DNA of 64,000 nt from Dipteronia dyeriana (GCA_032871835.1 CM065299.1:33964074-34028073), one strand, 5' to 3'. Shown: positions 34,248 to 46,532, counted from the first letter of the stretch. Notes: generated by a model not told the origin, from the letters alone. Program-made: numbers and translations.

Positions 34248-35157
34248 AAGAGTATTCCCCCATTCCTCTGGATACTGCCATGGGGTTTTTCAGCATGTGA
34301 TCATTTGTGATGCTTTTTTCCCCTTGGTCTGTCCACCTCCCTCTACAAAAGACTTTTGTTTTTCCTATTACCGACTGTATTATGCATGTGTGTATGCGGG
34401 CTAGGTACCAACCCCATTGGTACTTGATCTCTAATCCTTCTTATATGAGATCGGGAAACTACAACAAAGATCTAGGGAACCGGATCTTGCTCCTACCTTG
34501 TTGGACCTAGCATCCTTGTTCTTTTTATCTACACGCCAAGTCGCATGCCGAGGTAGGGAGAAACCACCTTGACCCGTTTGAAGGAAGTCAAGGAGCTCTC
34601 ATACAATTTCTATATGGAAGCAGGCGTGGATCCGACACAGAAGCTTGGCAAGCCCCACCTCTTTAATCACCGTGTAAGTCAGAGAACTATAGAAAGAAAT
34701 CAGGGTCCAGAACTGGGCTCCGGTTACCAGGACAGGCTTCGACCTCTATCGAGGACCAGGATCAGGACCAAAGAATAAGGACCAGGATCGACCCCTTCAC
34801 ATCAGTAAGGGAGGCTCGAGCTCCCTGTATCTCCTCCTTAAGCATAAAGCCCGACGGATGGGATGACTCGTCTCCTACCTAGCACGAAGGTCGATAGATG
34901 GGTTGACTCATCTCCTACCTACCATGGGATGACTCGTTTCCTACCTACCACGAAGCCCAGCAGGTGAAATGACTCCTCTCCTACCTACCATGAAGCCCGA
35001 CGAGCGGGATGACTCCTCTACAACTTACTGCTCCATACTCCATATTCATACAAGATCTCTCCAAAGTATGACCCCGGTCACTACCTCCGTGGTAGTGGTC
35101 TCGAGGGTGTTAGCTGTTAGATGGAATTCCTCACCCTAATTGAATTTTCAGTTAACA
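32791..35157 (+). repeat. 5' LTR of the gypsy derivative
   Basis: The terminal TGTTAACA/TGTTAACA symmetry, the position of the primer site and the preceding TATAT support the boundaries. Inside are CTCGAGGTACCAAG-type repeats (32880-33540), a TA microsatellite (34205-34243) and at 34850-35030 a ~46-bp unit (GGGATGACTCGTCTCCTACC) in about four copies. Small ORFs here are chance frames. Confidence 0.72.
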
Positions 35158-35161
35158 CTTT

Positions 35162-35180
35162 TTGGCACCGTCTGTGGGAA
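35162..35180 (+). other. Primer-binding site of the gypsy derivative
   Basis: TGGCACCGTCTGTGGGAA, four bases after the LTR end, resembles the TGGCGCCGTCTGTGGGAA-type site widespread in plant Tat/Athila-like gypsy elements. The exact primer tRNA was not determined. Confidence 0.75.
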
Positions 35181-35468
35181 GTTTCCACATCCCTTTTGAA
35201 AGTTCAATGTCTCTACCTCAACATCCTTATGCTATTGAGGTAACAGATTCATTATTCATGGAATGTCATTTACTATTTGTGATGTTCTTTCTCTATACTT
35301 GTCTTTATCGCCTTCATACCTCGCGTGGTGCTTATTTTGCTATTTGATGAGTTTTGTTTGTTGTGGAGCAAATATGGTACATGGGATTCTTGGTGGAACC
35401 AGTCTACTGCTTTACCTATAGGTAGTAAAGATGCTCATCTATTGGTAGAGCTCCTCTACAGTAGGTCC

Positions 35469-35960
35469 GCACCTAGAGGGCTTTTCCATAGCAGACATGC
35501 TCCGACACCGTTAGAATTCCAGTGCAGCAGAGTCGTACCTATCTAACTCCTCCACAACAGACCTGCTCTGGTACCTTTAAAGCTCTAGTACAATAAAGCC
35601 GTACCTATATAGCTCCTCCATAATAGACTTACTCCGGTACTGTTAGAGCTCCAGTACAGTAAAGCGGCACCTATCTAGCTCCTCTATAGCAGACTTGCAC
35701 CGGTACCTCTAGAGCTCCTATGTAGTAGAGTTACACATCCCATGTTTCTTTATTGTAGATTGCTTCATACCGGCGTATCTTCTCTACACAAGATCTACTA
35801 TGCTGCCTCACGTTTAGAGGTCTCTTACACTACTGAACCACTCCGATACATTAAGAGATTCTACACAGTAGAGTTTCACCTCTCATACTTCCTTACAGCA
35901 GATTCACTCTGTTACCAGTGTATCACCTATCTAGCAGATCCATTGAACTTGTACTAGGAT
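35469..35960 (+). repeat. 66-bp tandem repeat inside the gypsy derivative
   Basis: Unit starts at 35469, 35535, 35601 and 35667 are spaced exactly 66 bp. Later copies near 35730 and beyond are shorter and more diverged. The unit carries GTACCTATCTAGCTCCTC, then GCAGACTTGCTCCGGTACC. Open frames across it reflect the period being a multiple of three. Confidence 0.88.
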
Positions 35961-36219
35961 ATACGGATCCCTTCATGTCACTGGATCCATTCTTCAGAAG
36001 CTTCTAGGTAGCTGTAGCAAGTCAACTCACGAATCTGAGAAGCCAACTCAGATGTGTAGCCTCTGGTGTAGCACAACTAGTAGAATGATCAATGGATTCT
36101 CACTTCATATGCCGTGCCGATCAACGCCCAAGTGAGACACTGAGCTCCCGGTTCATTTCAGTAGGGTCTAATGTCTTCTCTCAGTTGTTGGGGACTTCTA
36201 AGATCCCAAGCATGCTTTT

Positions 36220-36900
36220 GGACCAGTACTAGACCGGTGGCATCGATCTATTTGTACCGGGCCATTTATCGCCATAGCAAGCCACCAAAGCCCGATCTGA
36301 TCGAGGAGTTCCTAGAAGCTTCCCATATCTTGGTAAGGCCTCCTACGTGCCTAAGTAAGCTTCTGTAGCAATAGCACCGCTACAAGACTGCTGGCTTCAC
36401 TCCATACGTACCGGGTCATTCATCGTCCTAGCAAGCCTCCGAAGCCCGATCTGATCTAGGAGAGCCCAAAGGCTTTCCATATTTTTGTAAGGCCTTCTAC
36501 ATGCCTAAGCAAGCCTCTGGAGTAGTAGCCCCGATAGAAAGCCCAGTGGCTTCTCATTTCTCATCGAGGAGTTCCCATAAGCTTCCTACAACTTGGTAAG
36601 GCCTTCTACGTGTCTAAGCAAGCTTATGGAGCAGTAGCACCCTACAAGAACAGTGGCTTCGCTCCATATTTACCAGGCCATTCATTCCCCTAGCATGCCA
36701 CCGAAGCCCGATCTGATCGAGGAGAGCCCAGAGGTTTTCCACAATCGGTAAGGCCTCATACGTGACTGATTAAGCCTCTAGAGTAACAACATCATTGTTG
36801 TAAGGCCCGGAGCCTTCTCATATATAATACCAGGCTGGTGGCTCCTCTCCATTTGTACCGGACCGTTCAACGCCCTAGCGATCCACCGTGGTCCCAATCC
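36220..36900 (+). repeat. ~154-bp tandem repeat inside the gypsy derivative
   Basis: Units start at TACCGGGCCATT-type strings (36255, 36409, 36671, 36856), and some copies are shortened or lengthened. Each contains GAAGCCCGATCTGATC and TGGTAAGGCCTNCTACGTG. A stray half unit lies at 38385-38470. This satellite-like block occupies the place where gag would be expected. Confidence 0.82.
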
Positions 36901-38939
36901 ACCTTCAGAGTTAGTTTCAACGACAGTGGCAACTCCTTCCTCCCTAGTCCTGCTGCCTGGGTAGAAGAAGAACTACCATCCCCTAGCACTGCTACCTCAA
37001 AGCCAGCTTCACTACCTTGGTCGTGTCAACCTGATTCGGCCCGGCCCACTGTCTCTTCAGCTGAATTGATTGGGACCTCTTCCATGACTATGGCTTCAGC
37101 ATGGACCTCTCTTTCCTTCGTTAGGTCGGTCTAGATCTTTACCTCATTGACATATTCAGATGGATAGATACATAGGTTTGATCCCAAACTTCTTCAGTAA
37201 CCTGCATCTGCCAGATCAATTTAGACCTCGCCTTCCTTGGTAGGATCGATATGGACCTCTAACTCTTTGACCGGGTTTAGATGGAAAGGTAGGCGGGTTT
37301 GAAGCTCATCATACATCCTAAGCTCTGCATTAGCTGGGTACTTCGAGGTTGTTCCTACCCCAGCACGACTAGACATGAAAACAGAGATGGGGGCCAAGTC
37401 CTCATCATCACCTGCGAACCTAGCGGCTCAAGAAAGACCGACTTCAATAGGGGCGGACCGAGCAAACTCTATAGCTTGTTCCATGGTCATCTCCTGGTTC
37501 CATCCTTCAATGATGCTCAGGTCAGACAAGGGAAGAAGAGCTTGAGCCGTCTGGTAAGTGGCATCCTTCAACAAATGAAGCGTCCGTTTTGGCTTCCAAG
37601 GTAGCCACGTTACTACACAGTGTTTAGACCTCTTCCTCTAGATTTTATTTCCTCCATCAGAATAATCCTTATAAGGCAAGGTATATAGACTTGAGTCTCT
37701 CTGTGTTATATGCATCAGCTCTCTAACTACCTGTGCCTCAACCACGTTTACCTCAGCTTTGGTTAGGGCTTCATCCAGATTGACTGCATCCTCCGCTACG
37801 TTGGTCAATTCCTTCTACTCCTGGTTTGACCTCATTTGAAATGGCAGCTTCCCTATCCGAACCACCTACCTCTAGATCAGCTGGGGGCTCACCTGCCACC
37901 TACGCAACTGCCTCAGTTGTTGCCTTTATTTGAGCAGAACCAACAAGAATGTCCACTACCACAGCTATGTTAGCCAGGACCACAACCTCTTTAGGGTAGG
38001 ATCAATCCGGGTATCTCCCTCCTTAACCAAACCAGTCTGAACCTCCCCCTCATTGGTATTTTCAGTCTGGTCTAATACATCCTTAGAGGAGGTAGAGAGG
38101 TAGGATGGTCTGAAGCTTTTCCTTTGGATAGATCCTCTGTTGCGATATGAGACTTTGCACCAGGGTCTGTATCTGCAGCCCCAAGATTGGCCAGCTACAG
38201 TGGAAGCATACACAACCATGTCGACAGCTTTCTGATCTCCTTTCTTTTCTATCCACCGTTGACACAAAATAGGGGAGGTCGATCCAGCTCTACCTGACAG
38301 ACAGAGAAGAAGCAGATATCCTCCTTGAATTGCCCGAGCTCGACATCGACAATATCAGCTTGCTCCCAAAGATTATCACACTGATGGCTCCTATCCATTT
38401 ATATTGGGTCTTTCAATGCCCTAGTGAGCCATTGATGTCCCGATCCGTTCAGGGAACACCCAGAGGTCTTGATTCGTTCAAAGTGGTGTCTCGAGCTACA
38501 TTACAATCGTTGAAGACTCTCATCTACCCCGAGCAGGACTTAAAAACAATCACATCACTTGGGGACTAGGAGCTCACTATTCTTTCTAGTACCTCTGTAG
38601 AAGTGGCGATGACCCCGACATGAGACGATTTCTCCTAGCAACCAGTTTACAATGAAAAACACCTTTTATGGAAGGTCACTATATCATCTACACCCATAAC
38701 TTAGATCGTTTCAAAAGATTCTACTCGTGGAAATGCTTCTAGAGCGGGGCTGGTCACCAATCGGTACCTTCTCACGTTGATACAACCTCGTATTGGTAAC
38801 ACCATGAGTTTTATATAACCTTTGATTTCGATCTCTATAATAGTTCTCCTATGATAATCGTTCACCTATGATCGAGATACCCTGGATCAGATCAAATCCA
38901 TCTAGGAGGATCGCTTTGACCAGGAGAGCAACACCACAC
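36901..38939 (+). other. Interior of the gypsy derivative, no recognisable gene
   Basis: Relatively GC-rich sequence with many TCTACCTC/CTTGACC-type words and frames up to ~100 codons on both strands. None shows a gag, protease, RT or integrase motif. It may be decayed coding sequence or a non-coding spacer. It ends where copia-C LTR similarity starts. Confidence 0.5.
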
Positions 38940-40925
38940 TTCTGGGTTGAGTATCTTATATTTCCATGTCCGTGTGAGAGCTACGGTTCATAATCGGCAA
39001 ACGGATTCGAATTCCGAGTTCTGAGGCCGGAGAACGGTCGAAGAACGCGATTGAAGCGCTAGGGGAATGCACCATGGCCAAAAGGCCATGGAGGTGTGCA
39101 TGCTCGAGATGACGCGTGGCCATCTCGGGCGCACAACCTTGCTGGCCCTAGATGCCCACGTGCCATCTCGGGGAAGCACTTCCAAAGGAGGGCAAAAATG
39201 TCTTTTCATCTTTCTTCTTTCCCACTCCTTTATAAACTCTCTCCCTCTCACATTTTATTCTAAGAAGAAATTCAAATCAAGTGTGCAGAATTTTCTCTCT
39301 AAATTTTCTCACCTTCCAAACATCATAACTTCTTCATTTGAACTCCGATTTTAGTAATTCAAAGTTGAGAGTGTTCATATATTTATCCTCCATCTTTTCT
39401 CTGAAGGTTTGAGTTAATTTTGCTGCTGTATTTGGTGTCTAATCATATAAAAACGGGACTGCACCTATATCAACTAAGGTATTGATTTTCTCTCTAAGTT
39501 TTCTTTTTAAAACTTGGTAAATTGCCTTGGGTTTTCTTCTTCTACATATATTTGTATATTGTGAGTGCTTTGATTTGTGTTTTGAACACTTTCAAAGCTA
39601 GGTTGAATTTCAATTGAAATCATTCATGTTGAGTTAGGTTTTGATTTTGCCTATGTTATCTCATGTTTGGGATTGTATTGTGCTAGGTTTGATTATAGGA
39701 CTATTTTGTGATCTTTGATTGATTGATTGATTTTGTGAAAAATAGTTCATCACATATATTAGGCTCTTTTGGCCAAAATTCTCATATAATACAAATGCTT
39801 ATGTTCTTTTGAGCTATTCATCTGATTTGTTGAATCTATAATTAGAAATATGCTCTAGAACTTATTCGTAGATCTATTTGACATTGTCATATGATTTTAG
39901 CATGTTTTAGGTTTTTGTGATTTAAACTTGATCTTGTGATTTGTTGATCACATCTTGTGATTCAAGTTTAGATATATGCATGAATCTAGTTTGTGATTAA
40001 TGTTGATCATATCTTACATAATCTAGATTGACTACTCATGCATGATGAACTAGACTATATGTGATTTGTGCATTCATGCTCATGTCTAGTATTTTCCATA
40101 GTATGTTTTGATCATAGCATTCTATGTTGCGTGCTTTTTTGCATTTTGCATTCATGATCACCTAGATGCCTTGTGAGAAGGAATTCTTGACAATAGGTGT
40201 GAGACCTATGGTGTTGAGCAAGAAGTCTTGGCAAGAGGTGTGAAGCCTCGGATTGTCGAGAAAAGAAGTCTTGGCTAGAGGTGTAAAGCCCGGGATAGTC
40301 GAGCAAGAAGTCTTGCCTAGAGTTGAGAGAACTCGGATATGTGAGCAAGGAAGTCCTGACTAAAGTAGGGAAGACTCGGATAGTTGAGCAAGAAGTCTTG
40401 CCTTGGGTTGTGAAGATCCGGATAAGGTGAACAAGGAAGTCTTGACAAGAGGTGTGAAGACTCGGATTGTTGAGCTTAGGGCGACAACTTCTAGAGTAGG
40501 ATAGGAGGGTAGTTTCTAGGTGAAGAGGTCACTTGAGAGATTGTACTTGTCTTATTTACTAGTGGATTTTATTTGCCGGTGGCTGCTAGCCCGTGGATGT
40601 TTCCTCTTTGAAGGTTTACCACGTTATATCTTGTATCAACTTTTCTCTATCCCTATCTCTCCAATATTTATATTGTAGATAGAACTCTTTATGTATGTTG
40701 ACTTCCTCTTTATAATATAGATTGTGCATGTGTTACAATTACTTGTTTGTATCACACTTTACTTGTGTTTATATATTGATTAATTGTCTTTAATTAATAT
40801 ATATATTGTGATACAAGCAATCTAGAGGGACAAACTTTTGTTTGTTTATAAGGAAATCAAAAAAGGTGCCTAACCTATTCACCCCCTCCAGGTTAGCCTT
40901 CAGCATTTAACCGTGATTGTATTTT
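38940..40925 (+). repeat. Copia-C-family LTR, plus strand, 5' part missing
   Basis: Matches the reverse complement of about 57371-59330. It has the CATCTCGGG block (39100-39180), a CCTTTATAAACTC TATA site (about 39228), seven or so ~45-bp repeats ending GAAGTCTTG (40180-40480) and CACCCCCTCCAGG (40890). It ends TTTTCA at 40925. The first ~670 bp of the LTR are missing at the junction with the gypsy derivative. The right end interrupts the LINE reverse transcriptase. Confidence 0.85.
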
Positions 40926-41747
40926 CAACGATCAGAAATCGAGATCAATCCTGAGAAAGCCTCATCACATAAAAGGAACAAGTAGGAGGAGAGGGGATAA
41001 CCTTGTCTTAGCCACGAGAAGGAGAAACCGAACAACCACCCTACCATTAAGTACAAAAGACAATCTAGAAGAAGAAATACAATCGAAAACCATCTCTATC
41101 CATCTGATAGGAAAATTCATTCTGGTTATTATCGCCACCATGAACTCTCATTCGACCCTGTCATAAGCCTTGCTCATGTCAAGTTTCAAAGCCATTTGAC
41201 CTCTTTTAATTGACTTTTTGCGACTCGTAGAATGCAGGGGTTCGAAAGCCACTATAACATTATCAAAAATTTGTTTTCCTGTGACGAAAGCCGACTTAAA
41301 AAGGGAGATTATAATGGGCAAGATCTTTTTTAGTCTTGATGCCATTCCCATGGTAACAGTTTTGTAAACAGCACTACACAAGGAAATAGGCCTAAAATCC
41401 TTTATCTCAATAGGATTCTTAATATTTACGATGAGAACGATGTTTGTATCATTAAAGTCACGGATTGACGACACCCCATTCAGGATACTCAAGCAGGCAA
41501 AGGTAAAATCTTTCCTAACAATATTCCACGATTTTTGAAAAAAGATCGCATGGAACCCATCCAGATTGGGAGCTTTGGTGGGGTACAGCTCAAAAAGGGC
41601 TGTCTTAACCTCTTCGACCATAAAGGGAAAACTGAGAGACTCGCTCATATCAGCCGACAGTTTGGCCTTGATAGCAATGGAAGCGGTCCTGATGTCATTA
41701 GTGGAGGGGTTAGAGGAATTGAACAAGGAGGAGAAGTATTCACTCAC
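40926..41747 (-). pseudogene. LINE ORF2, N-terminal part of reverse transcriptase
   Basis: Open from 41747 to 41148. Motifs in order: PTKAPNLDGFHAIFFQKSW, DFRPISLCSAVYKTVTMGMA, SAFVTGKQIFDNVIVAFE and MALKLDMSKAYDRVE, which has the first catalytic Asp. Beyond a break the signal continues in another frame as SFVLNGRVVV and the RQGDPLSP-like TRLSPLLLLVPF. It ends at the copia-C LTR before the YADD motif. This is the usual plant L1 RT order, so identity is firm. Activity is excluded by truncation. Confidence 0.9.
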
Positions 41748-41759
41748 AACCCAAGCAAT

Positions 41760-42861
41760 CCCAGCCTCCGAATTCTACATACCACCCTCCGAATCAAGAA
41801 GCCTGGAAATAGAGTTATTCTTTTTCCTGGCGGTTGCTCTTTGATGGAAATTTTTTATATTTCAGTCACCTGCCTAGAGCCAATCAGCTCTAGAACGCTG
41901 TCAAACAAACCTTCAACTGACTGTTCGAGAGACCTGATAGTTCGCATGACACCCGGTTTCCCACATGACTTATAGAGCTGGTCAATTTTCTAGTCTTTGC
42001 TCCAACTACTCAGAGTGAGGGCACAGTTACTAATCTTACCTTTTAGATTGGCTGACGAATCTAATTCGCCTATCCCTTTCCAAGAATTTCCTGCAGTAGC
42101 ATTGTAATCCTCTTCCTTGAGCCAAAAAGGTTCAAAACAAAAGCTCTCAACTCTGTTCCTATGACAAGGGGGAAAAACTGCACTCCAGAAGAATTGGCCG
42201 ATGATTAGAAGAATTAAAACCCAGATGGGACACTTTAGCTTTCTAAAACTTTTCCCTTAAACCATTATTGGCCAAAAAATGGTTTAACTTCTCTTGGGCA
42301 TTTGCATTCCCATCCCTTTTGATTGTTCAAGGTAAGACTAGGGCCTGAGAATCCCAAATCAAATAGATCACAGTCATCAACCACTTTTCTAAACCGAAAG
42401 TTTTTATCGGACCCACTGACCTTTGCACTCATGCTCAGAATCTCATTAAAGTCCCCTCCACAAACCCACGAGAGCTCATCAATATCCCTAAGACGCCGTA
42501 AGAGATCCCAATAGACTTTCCTCCTACTGGGATTTGGATCACCATAAAACCCGGAGAAACACTAGAGAAAACCATCTTCAGAACACATACGAGCATCGAT
42601 ATATGCTGTAAAAAAAGAGAGAATAGTCACCACCAAACTATCCTTTCAAAGCAAGGTGAGCCCACCACTACTACCAGAACTATCAACACACAAACAACCG
42701 CTGTACCCGAGAATCACTCTAATATTTTCACACTTCACACTACTCAACTTAGTTTCCGAAAGAAAGACAAAAGACGAGGAATGACTTTTCAGCAACCATC
42801 GCAAGGCTACAAACGCATGGGGATTTCCCAAAGCCCACATGTTCCAACAAAGGCCTATCAT
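41760..42861 (-). pseudogene. LINE ORF2, endonuclease domain
   Basis: The start at 42861 reads MIGLCWNMWALGNPHAFVAL, followed by FVFLSETKL and SSGSSGGLTLL. This is the N-terminal half of the APE-type endonuclease fold. In a shifted frame VYWDLLRRLRDIDELSWVCG and GGDFNEIL follow, carrying a conserved catalytic Asp/Asn. Stops and frameshifts break the rest up to the RT. The ATG overlaps the ORF1 stop as ATGA. Confidence 0.82.
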
Positions 42862-44349
42862 TGTTCCCGGTTGGCCTGTGATACAGGCTCCATCGATAGA
42901 GAAGTTTTAGAAACCGTCGTTGAACATTTTCCTTTTTTATGATCTCTACTATCCTCTTTAGGAATGTCAAAGACCACTTTCCTTTTACCGGCAAGACCCT
43001 CCACCCCCGTCAAAAGTTTCTGACGGGAGGAATCATTTTCTTTAGAGGATTTCCTGATTGACTTACTAACCTTGAGCAATCGATTGAAAGGGCTTGAGAT
43101 TTTCCCAGAAACCCGTCGATGGTGCCCTTCGTGGGCTGATCTCTTCCACTATCTATTTACTTTCTTTGAGGGAGAAACCATGGGCCTAGAGACATTAAGA
43201 GATGTGGATATCACTGTTGGATCCACTATAGAATCTTGGTTACTAATTTTAGGCAAACCCGCTTTACTTGAGGAGTTAGGGTTGTCAATATTGGGCTCTT
43301 TACTGGGGGGATTTATACCCTTCGAGAGCCCCACTGACCCAGACACCGGCCTATCAGCATACATCTCTTTGACCTGTGAAATACCAAGGCCCATTGAAAT
43401 TAGGGTTCCCTGTGTGAGCTTTGTGTCTGCTTCCTTTGGCACCACAAGTAACCTTACTGAGACAGAATTTCCAGAAGCCAGAGATCCATGCCTCTGAGAA
43501 GAGAACCATCACCTTCTACCTCACGAGATGCCTCTTGAGACCTAACTTTATCCGAAGAACTACCTGTCGCTTAAGAGGTTGTTCTAAAATTTGTTTTTCA
43601 GCAGATGAAACCTTTAACAAGTCCCAAATCTCATGGAAGAGCCATCTAACCCTGCCTTCCTTGCCTCCTCATCCATACACTCCTTTATACCATGACCGAT
43701 TCTCCCACAGGCATAACAAAATTCCAGGAGTCTTTCATATTTCAGACCTACCAATGTGACTCCATCCGCCTTACCAATCTTTAGCCTGAGCCACCGGTTT
43801 AATGGTTTTAGAATATCAATACAAACCTTCACTGTCATGTACTTGCCCCAACATTCACGGGACTCTGTCAGCTTCACCTCCCTATTTGTTCAGCTAGCCA
43901 CTTAGCCATTCTACGATTCATACACATAATGGGAATATCGTGAATCTGAACCAGAACTCTGCCTTATTGAAACCGAGATTTGTGATTTTACCTTGGCCTT
44001 CTGATTTCTCAAGAACTATCAGACTCTTATCAAAATGCCACAGTCCCCTTTGCCAGACTCGATTTCGATCGTCTTTATTGATAAAATAGAACATACAAAT
44101 ATTATCTCTAACTAGCTCAACCTCGACATGCCCGAAGGGACTCAAAATCTGCTTTATTAGCCCTTTAAAAGCCTCTCTATTGACTTTCTTCCTCAACAGA
44201 ACCTTACCAACCAAGCACCGGTCGACATCTTCTACCCCATTTTTAATGATTTCCTCTAAAATTTCATGGACCGCCCCATCTTCATCTGCAAGGGATAGAT
44301 TCTCATATAACTGTGCGATCTCCGCCGCACTCATAATAGGAAGGGGCAA
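42858..44349 (-). pseudogene. LINE ORF1: DUF4283-like domain, CCHC knuckle and linker
   Basis: Starts MPLPIMSAAEIAQLYENLSL. An in-frame ATG at MSAAE fits family starts better. The DUF4283-like part runs to EFWFRFTIFPLCV, where a frameshift falls (about 43918). The following frame gives VKVCIDILKPLNRWLRLKIG and YERLLEFCYACGRIGHGIKE, which includes C-x2-C-x4-H-x4-C. A Ser/Lys-rich linker in further frames ends at EPVSQANREQ and a TGA. It binds nucleic acid in intact relatives. Multiple frameshifts make it a pseudogene. Confidence 0.85.
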
Positions 44350-44400
44350 AAGGAACCACCATTCGCTAGAAATCTAAGAGAAGGAAAGAGAAAAAGAATA

Positions 44401-45348
44401 CCTACTTCCGATAGAAAAAGACAAACTACTACTGGACCACTCCTTTCACACTCTTTCCCTCAGATAGACAATTTTTTGTTTAATCCCCCCGTCTTATTGT
44501 TTGTCTTCTGCTTACAAATCATATATGTGAGTTGCGTTGTTCATTTGTATGGGATGTCTCACTTTAAAAGAAGCTAATTTAGATTTTTTTTATTTAAATA
44601 AATAACAAAGAGGCAAATACTATTTACGTCAGTAGTCCATTATACATATCTATTATCTTTTATCTACCGGTTTATCAACCCACGTGATGCACGTGTTTTT
44701 GTTATTTTAAATATGTTAATCAAAATAATTTGTAGTATCTAAATTTAAAAGTGAATATATTTAAAAATAAAAATAGGTATCGAAGATGTAGGTCTTACAA
44801 CTTTTTGGGATATTAGACTCTTACCATTAAAAAGATTTTTTCACGAAACTTTGGTACAAACACCGTCAATAAATTGATTAATCAAGATAAAAAAAAAACA
44901 ACTTATATTAATTTTTACTATATAGAAGACAATCCAAATTCATATTTTAGTGATTTCGTTTTGTTACACAAAATTTACTTTGAAATTTAAAATTGTTTTG
45001 AGATGTTTTTATAGTATTTATCGGACCACTGTGAAAAAATAAGCCGACCATTAAATAACATTAATTCATCAAAGATATAAATAATAGCATAGTTTCTAAC
45101 TACAAACTGGCTCGATAACGTCACCTCTTATCTCATTGTTATATATTCGAACCACCTCATATCACAATACATAAGTCAAACCATTGTTTTCCTCAATCAT
45201 CATGTACATACCATATTTATCTTTGAATCTCTCACAAGGATTCAATTAGATCTAGAAGTTTAAACGAAGAATATTTTTTTTAAATAAAAAACATATTTGA
45301 AGCAAATGACCTCTATTAAAATAACAAAAATATTATTATATCTACAAT
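44401..45348. other. Unassigned AT-rich spacer
   Basis: No ORF above ~50 codons. ACCCACGTGATGCACGTG at about 44680 is a small palindrome. The rest is A/T-rich with no repeat shared with other parts of the window. It separates the LINE from the gypsy element, whose target-site flank on this side is ACAAT (45344-45348). Confidence 0.5.
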
Positions 45349-46532
45349 TGTTAACGGTAAATTTACTCAAGATGAGAAATTCCAACTAACACCCTCGAGA
45401 CCACTAACAAGGAGGTGGTGGCCGGGGTCGGTACCTTTGATGCCTAACCTGCTTATATTGAAACGGATGTTTAAATGACCCTAGCAAATGAGAGCTTTAT
45501 TATAGAACACTTGTGATACAAAGGAATCTCTCATATACACTCACAATCTCTCTAGTACATAGGAAGGTGACAATTTCGTGCTTGTCGAATAGTGGATACC
45601 ATGATGGCCGTGTTCTGATCACAGAATTTAATCTCGATGCTATTCTCTCTTAATCATCTTTTTTTTTCGTGTCCTGTTCTTGGGAATACTTAGGCATATT
45701 TATACATGGCCGAATTAATTTGAGCGGGTGTATCTCCTACCTTGATTCTCTAAACCTGTTCCCTCCTTATCGGACGGGATCCTCTATTTGAAAGTCGTTG
45801 ACTTCGAGTAAATAATTGACTCAAGATTATCGTTGGTGGAGATAAGTTTGTTTCCTTTTTGGAAACAAATTCTTGTCTTACACGTATGCAGAATTTAATG
45901 TTCGTTATAACGTAGATATGATTGTGTATGTATTCATGGCATGATTCTTTATGGAGGTCATCGCGTTAGCCGTTCATTGTTTTGTAGAGCGAGGTAGATC
46001 TATGCTTTGGTTTTATCTTCAGAAGCTTGAGATGGACGCCCCTGTAGACATTCCTGGGAGGTAGCTCGGGTCTGATTCACTAAGAGGTCCTCTTACTCCT
46101 TATATCGTGGAGGGGACAGCGAGCTCTTGGAGAGGTTGGGTTTCCAACTTTTAGGCTACGAGTTAAGCTCGACCTCCGGGAGCCTTAACTTGGTGGGAGC
46201 TTGCTTTGCGTGTCAGGCTTCACTTTGAGTGTTTCTTGAGCTCGGCGATTCTTCCTATATTTCACGGGGTGGTTTTGGAGTTCGATCCCAGGAATCGAGG
46301 TTCCTGGATAGGTGGCCTTGAGAAGTCTGGATTCCAGTGTTCTCGTGAGGACTCAATCAGGTCGTGCCTAGCTTAGTCCCTGATAATCCCGAAGCCCGAC
46401 GATCCTTCCATGCTTCTGCGGGGTAGCTTTATGGTCTGCCCGGGGTCTCATGAATGTCAAATTTGGGTTTTGAATCGGGTTAGAAGAGTGAAAAATTTCT
46501 CTTTGACCCCTAGCCAAATTTTACTATCAATA
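45349..46532 (-). repeat. Gypsy 3' LTR
   Basis: TGTTAACGGTAAATTT...TTACTATCAATA on plus, homologous over its length to the solo LTR at 22856-24067. The last CA appears mutated to TA. A minus-strand TATA box (TGTATAAATATG, 45695-45706) is conserved in the other copies. Purine-rich AGAGAGGACTTC on minus adjoins it at 46533 and may be the polypurine tract. Confidence 0.88.

Larger units (their letters stand above)
32791..38939 (+). mobile_element. Gypsy-type large retrotransposon derivative lacking gag-pol
   Basis: A 2.37-kb LTR (TGTTAACAAC...CAGTTAACA) is followed by a TGGCACCGTCTGTGGGAA primer-binding site. About 3.75 kb of interior has no recognisable gag, protease or RT and is dominated by tandem repeats. 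The 3' LTR is not in the window because similarity is lost at the copia-C fragment (38940). The primer site is of the same type as in the gypsy element at 56582, so the lineage is probably Tat-like and mobilised in trans. Confidence 0.7.
40926..44400 (-). mobile_element. L1-type LINE, truncated inside RT
   Basis: Minus-strand order is ORF1 (DUF4283-like domain plus CCHC knuckle), ORF2 endonuclease and RT, as in plant L1 elements. The 3' part, with the RT catalytic centre, any RNase H and the tail, is cut off by the copia-C LTR at 40925. Many stops and frameshifts occur in the endonuclease-RT linker. The 5' end is near 44400-44480 but has no sharp signal. Confidence 0.85.

Noticed and set aside
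41535..41975. 146-codon ORF on plus
   Set aside because: Antisense shadow of the LINE reverse transcriptase.
43072..43497. 141-codon ORF on plus
   Set aside because: Antisense shadow of LINE ORF1 linker coding sequence.
44670..44700. CCCACGTGATGCACGTG as an ABRE promoter cluster
   Set aside because: No gene follows on either strand within a plausible distance.
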